Shown here piece after piece: positions 60,388 through 64,000 of a stretch of DNA of 64,000 bases. The stretch is from Ipomoea triloba (taxonomy: Eukaryota > Streptophyta > Magnoliopsida > Solanales > Convolvulaceae), in the NCBI RefSeq assembly GCF_003576645.1, contig NC_044924.1:31406288-31470287 (forward strand). The letters run 5' to 3'. Under the pieces are notes generated by a model. It did no database searches. It was not told the origin of the DNA and saw only the letters and a list, made by a program, of their open reading frames with translations. The translations under genes and the position numbers were made by a program. Position 1 is the stretch's first letter. Each line of letters starts with the position of its first letter.

Positions 60388-61083
60388 TGTGAACAAGAAA
60401 ATATGAAAAGTATATATATTTGAATTTCAAAGTGTGCGGGTACAAAATCTCTATCAATGAAATCCTCTGATTCTCCACTTAGTTGACTTGACTTGAAACT
60501 TTGGCTGAAGGGCCTCCGGAATGCGGCTTGTTCTTCAATGAATGGCTTTGTTGCTTGATCTTCATTGAAGGGCCCCCGGACTCAAATTGGCTTGATCTTC
60601 AGTCTACTTTAGCTTGACTTGATCACTTGAATTGTTTGATCTTCAATCCTCTTTTGCCGAGCTTCGGTATGTATTTCTGCAGGGCTTCTTTATGACTTCT
60701 GAAATCTTTACTCTAGAGAGAAGTGGAGCTTCAAGTGATGCTTGAGAATGAAATAAATGCCTCTATTTATAGGGGTGAGAATGAGAGACTCCCACTTCAT
60801 CCAGAACTCTTTGATATTATCTCAAAATTAATAAATAAATATTTGAGATAATATAAAGAGTTATCCAAAATGTAGCCAACATAATGTCTAGGTTCAGGAT
60901 CCTATTACAACTATAATATCTTAAATATTAATATCTAATTTGACTAAATCATTATCAAATAATTAAATTAATTAGGCAAATAACATAACCCAAATTAATT
61001 TAATTAATTGATATACAAGTTCAAATAATATGCGGTCCAATATTAATAATCAATTTAATTCCATCAAAATTTCCGTGTCTACA
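60388..61083 (-). repeat. 5' LTR, 696 bp
   Basis: Partner of 55110-55792. Contains TATTTATAGG (near 60773, plus-strand lettering) and ends with the same TTTCCGTGTCTACA. Confidence 0.9.
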
Positions 61084-61309
61084 ATGTACGCATCACCAAA
61101 AAACACACCACTAGGTTTGCAAATATACACCACACAGTGTTAGCAAATGCACCATTAAGGGCAAGGGAGTTATGATGCATTATTTTGGGTGTATGGTGTG
61201 TTTTTTGGTATTTTTATGTATTTTCATTGTGGTGTGTTTTCTAACATTGAGTGGTGTGAACCGCACCGACCGCACGGGAAGGTGCGACCACATTTGAACA
61301 TATTTCTAT

Positions 61310-61978
61310 ATATAGGGAGGTCGTCAACCCAAGCTAGGTCTGCCGTGGAGTGGTTAGGCACCCACATGACAGCCCTAGACAAACTAGGGTCAAGGCTCAC
61401 TGCGAAAGGACCCCATTAGGGGTCATACTCATGAAGGTCGTCGAGTCGTGGGCGGAGACTAGTGACCGAGCCCCAAGCTCTCACCATGATGAGGTCGAGT
61501 AGCTCCGGAAGAGAGTGGACGAGCTCTAGGAGGGGGTGATCGCGGTCCATCAAGCTACCGCCTTGTTAACCCACCTCATGGAGGTGTTCGGGCCCCCCAG
61601 CTCGACCCCAAGGCCTCTCGAGGGGTGCCTACACTTACTCCACCCCTCTCAAGGGAGGTCGATCAACCTCGTAAACGAATGAACGAGCTCTAGGAGGGGA
61701 TGGTCCCGATCCAACAAGCTACCACCTTATTGACCCGCCCCGCGGAGGTGTTCGAGCCCCCCTGCTCAAGCTCCAATGCTTCTTGATGGATGCCTACACT
61801 TACCCAACCCCTCCCAATGGAGCGTGATAGGTCTAGCACCCAGCTTCGCCGGGCCCCAAAAACTCAAGTTGGGGAGGGGGGGGGGGGATCAACTCACCAT
61901 GACCTCGCCAAACTACCTCATTGGGGGGAGACAAGGAGAGGTGCAGTCCCCTCAACTTAGCATAGGGGTGACACATGG
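61310..61978 (+). repeat. GC-rich retroelement-like remnant with about 170-bp repeat
   Basis: Two direct units, near 61511 and 61679, share ACGAGCTCTAGGAGGGG, ATCAAGCTACC / AACAAGCTACC, GGAGGTGTTCG and GGTGCCTACACTTAC. Plus-strand frames (RKRVDELEEGV-like) hint at a gag-type coiled coil but are full of stops. GC content contrasts sharply with the surroundings. Confidence 0.5.
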
Positions 61979-62519
61979 CACTAGTACAAAAAGATCCATC
62001 CGCTACACCTGTAAAAGTGTTTTCGCTACACCTCTACAGGTGAAGCGTATGGTAGTGACGCTAAAAGCATAAGATTTCTGCGCACCCTTTAAAGGTGCCG
62101 CGAAAAGCACATAATAAATAATATTAAAATGACTTTCCGCGGCACCCGTGCGGAAAGTAGCCAATTTTTTTTATTAATTACTTTATGCGGCACCTGCATG
62201 AGCAGGTGCCGCTGAATATTTTTTTATAATTAAATTAAATATTATACAATAAACCAGTTCTTTTTTTTATAATTAAATTAAATATACAATAAACCAGTTC
62301 TAATGTATGGAGAGAAACGCACCATGTTTTAAAAAAATAAAAACAGAAAATACAGTATTAAAGATTTGCAGCAGTGAGTACTTTACCAATAAACTAGTGT
62401 TACAATATTAAAAAATCTAAGAAAGCTTGAAATTTACAATGTTGCTAAACTATAAAGAGGGCAGTATAAATTCATATATATGTACATATATGACAATAGA
62501 CGCACCATGCTTCTCAAAT

Positions 62520-63620
62520 TCATCACTTTGCATCTAAAGAATCACAATCTCTTGAACCTTCCCCCCTCAGCCTTGCACTTTGATTTTGATTTATTTGTAG
62601 CTTCAATCTGTTTAAGTAAAAAATAACAAATAAATGAATACACCAAGAAATAAATACAGAATTTTGATGCCAAAAAGGGAAGGAAACTCACTCAAGAATG
62701 TACTCAGGTTCATGCATAAAGTTTTTCAACCCTGCTAGAAACATTTTGCATTTGCATAAGACAACAGCCTGAAAACAGTACCAGAAGAAATAAGAAATTA
62801 ATTAACAAATTAGAGATCCAAATATTCAATGAAAAGCAAGTAATGGCGAATGAAACCAGAAACTAAAAAATTCCAGAGTCTGGGGTGATCAAACATTAAC
62901 CAATTAGTATAGTATTGTAGTTCAACTCAAAACTTTCAAATGCAAAATATTCACTTCAAATGACACCTTGAGAAAAGATACAAACAACCTTGCAAATAAA
63001 GCAATAAACTCTACAGGCCTGTTTAGTGCATTTTTCTGTTTTCTTTTCCCACACTTTTCTCATTTTTCTTTTTCCAATTACTAATTGCACCCTACCTGTT
63101 CCCAGCAGTAACTTCAACAACAGATTCAAACAAACATACAAATGCAGTTCTATGGAACTTAACACTAAGGCAATTCAATTCAGATAATCTGGTAAAAAGA
63201 CATAATAATTTGGGGAAAATGATTATTTTCTCATTTAATCTACGGTAGCAAACAAGAAACAATATTTTCTCATTTAATCTGCACACATCCAGTTTGATTT
63301 TAGAGATTAGGAAAAGAAATAAATAACAAAAAATTCAAAGGGAGGCTTACCATCTGTGGTGGAGGCTAGCAGTGGCGTGGCGGAGGCTAGCAGGTCGAGA
63401 CGGAATGGCAGCGTCGGCGGGTGGCGTCTACTGCAGGTCGCGGCGGTTTGCGGCATCGGTGTCGGCTGAGAGATGGAGGAGATCGACGAAGGTGAGACGA
63501 GGAGGGCTTCAGCTGAGATCTGGTCTGTGTTTCCATTTTCGGCTGGCATTAAGACTTGCTGAAGTTGGCCCCTAGTACCAGCTGGCATTAAGAAAAGCCC
63601 CAGGTGGAGTATATTCACAA
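62520..63620 (-). other. Exon-like sequences, possible captured gene or non-coding transcript
   Basis: Minus-strand stretches with exon character: a GC-rich segment (63600-63350) beginning near GTTTCAG at 63635 and ending at a GTAAGC donor, a stretch 62768-62692 encoding CKCKMFLAGLKNFMHEPEYI between a TTTTCAG acceptor and GTGAGT donor, and 62608-62520 after an AG acceptor. The frames do not join into one protein without a stop. Being downstream of a CACTA terminus, this could be captured gene pieces. No family recognised. Confidence 0.3.
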
Positions 63621-63634
63621 GTTTGTTCAGCCCT

Positions 63635-63860
63635 GAAACAGTAGGAAGTATAATATAATCAAGATGAACAAAATATATTCTTATGACCCTTGAAGTTGTG
63701 CCAAGCAGCTAAACTCTACCTTTGTGACTGTGTCATGAAATCTTAATATAGAAAAGAAAACTTTTAGCTACAGATAAAATACCTTGAAGGTCCAACAGAG
63801 CCATACAAATGCTTCAATGTGAAGTCATCCAATCCAGTGCACTCCCAAAGTCAATAATGC
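63635..63860 (-). other. Possible partial gene entering from the right
   Basis: Minus strand: CTGLDDFTLKHLYGSVGPS (about 63840-63784) ends at AG|GTATTT. The next acceptor at about 63636 continues in phase to EQTCEYTPPGAFLNASWY and then a stop. The two pieces look like the last coding exons of a gene starting beyond 64000. I cannot name the product. Confidence 0.35.
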
Positions 63861-64000
63861 GCCTAATAGATGATAGAATACACATTAAGACAAGATAAAA
63901 GCACCTATCATAACATGTTATAATTCATATACTATGTATAATTTTGTGGATAAACCAGGGTTTGGGGAAATATGAGACTTCACAAATTCTAAATACCCCA

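Larger units (their letters stand above)
55110..61083 (-). mobile_element. Complete gag-only LTR retrotransposon, 5974 bp, TSD ATGTA
   Basis: Two LTRs (55110-55792 and 60388-61083), flanked by ATGTA at 55105-55109 and 61084-61088. On the coding (minus) strand the LTR begins TGTAGACACGG and ends GTTCACA. Next to the 5' LTR lies a primer-binding-like TGGCACGCCCAGTGGGAC (about 60380-60363), and a purine tract GAGGGGGC (55804-55797) precedes the 3' LTR. The interior holds a broken gag and a nested Mutator-like element. No protease, reverse transcriptase, RNase H or integrase was recognised. The LTR start and PBS context suggest a Ty3/Gypsy, Tat-like non-autonomous family. The LTRs differ by several indels, so insertion is not recent. 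Confidence 0.9.
61979..64000 (+). mobile_element. CACTA-type left terminus; extent unknown
   Basis: CACTAGTACAAAAAG (61979) is a good CACTA-superfamily end. Short repeats in both orientations follow (GCTACACCTGTAAA, AGGTGCCGC, GCGGCACCTGC) within 230 bp, as in subterminal regions of these elements. No matching right end is visible before the window stops, so the element either continues beyond 64000 or is truncated. The end coordinate is only the window edge. Confidence 0.6.

Overview
This is nuclear DNA of a flowering plant, most likely a eudicot. It is AT-rich, has GT-AG introns, dense small transposons, long AT microsatellites and assembly Ns. A Convolvulaceae (Ipomoea-like) source is my impression only and cannot be proved from the window. 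There are no prokaryotic operons and no CRISPR array.

Genes. The window holds a cluster of five polygalacturonase genes (glycoside hydrolase family 28, similar to the pollen exo-polygalacturonase clade). All share one four-exon plan: exon 1 about 441-465 nt, exon 2 290 nt, exon 3 229 nt, exon 4 219 nt. PG1 (1-1510, minus) is cut by the left window edge. PG2 (15316-16890, minus), PG3 (26735-28242, plus), PG4 (42102-43633, minus) and PG5 (49624-51187, minus) are full length (392-395 aa) with signal peptide and all four catalytic motifs (NTDG, GDDC, GHG, RIK). The only unrelated complete gene is an 11-exon ubiquitin-specific protease of the UBP23 type (30568-37951, minus, 875 aa). An isolated piece of PG exon 2 lies just beyond the UBP23 3' end.

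Layout. PG3 and PG4 sit in two inverted copies of a segment of about 5.8 kb (23.97-29.81 kb and 41.74-47.58 kb) with UBP23 between them. Blocks resembling PG upstream regions also occur without a PG gene (about 13.6-14.1, 38.9-40.9 and 53.8-54.1 kb), as if genes were lost or breakpoints left promoters behind. The rest is mobile DNA: three long-inverted-repeat Mutator-like elements with 9-10 bp target duplications, a 720-bp hAT-type element with an 8-bp duplication, seven related Tourist-like MITEs, tRNA-derived SINE-like units, short LTR-like insertions in the PG3 and PG4 promoters, and a CACTA-type terminus. At 55.1-61.1 kb a complete but gag-only LTR retrotransposon sits inside a MITE and itself carries a Mutator-like element.

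Several insertions can be verified internally because an unfilled paralogous site is present in the same window. One apparent 1.39-kb tandem duplication (9535-12317) has a single N exactly at its junction and is probably an assembly artefact.

The PG genes probably act together as secreted pectin-degrading enzymes, perhaps in pollen. UBP23 appears to be an unrelated resident gene trapped between two duplicated PG segments. I saw no convincing new biochemical system. The most interesting material is the duplication history of the array and the transposon insertions into its promoters.
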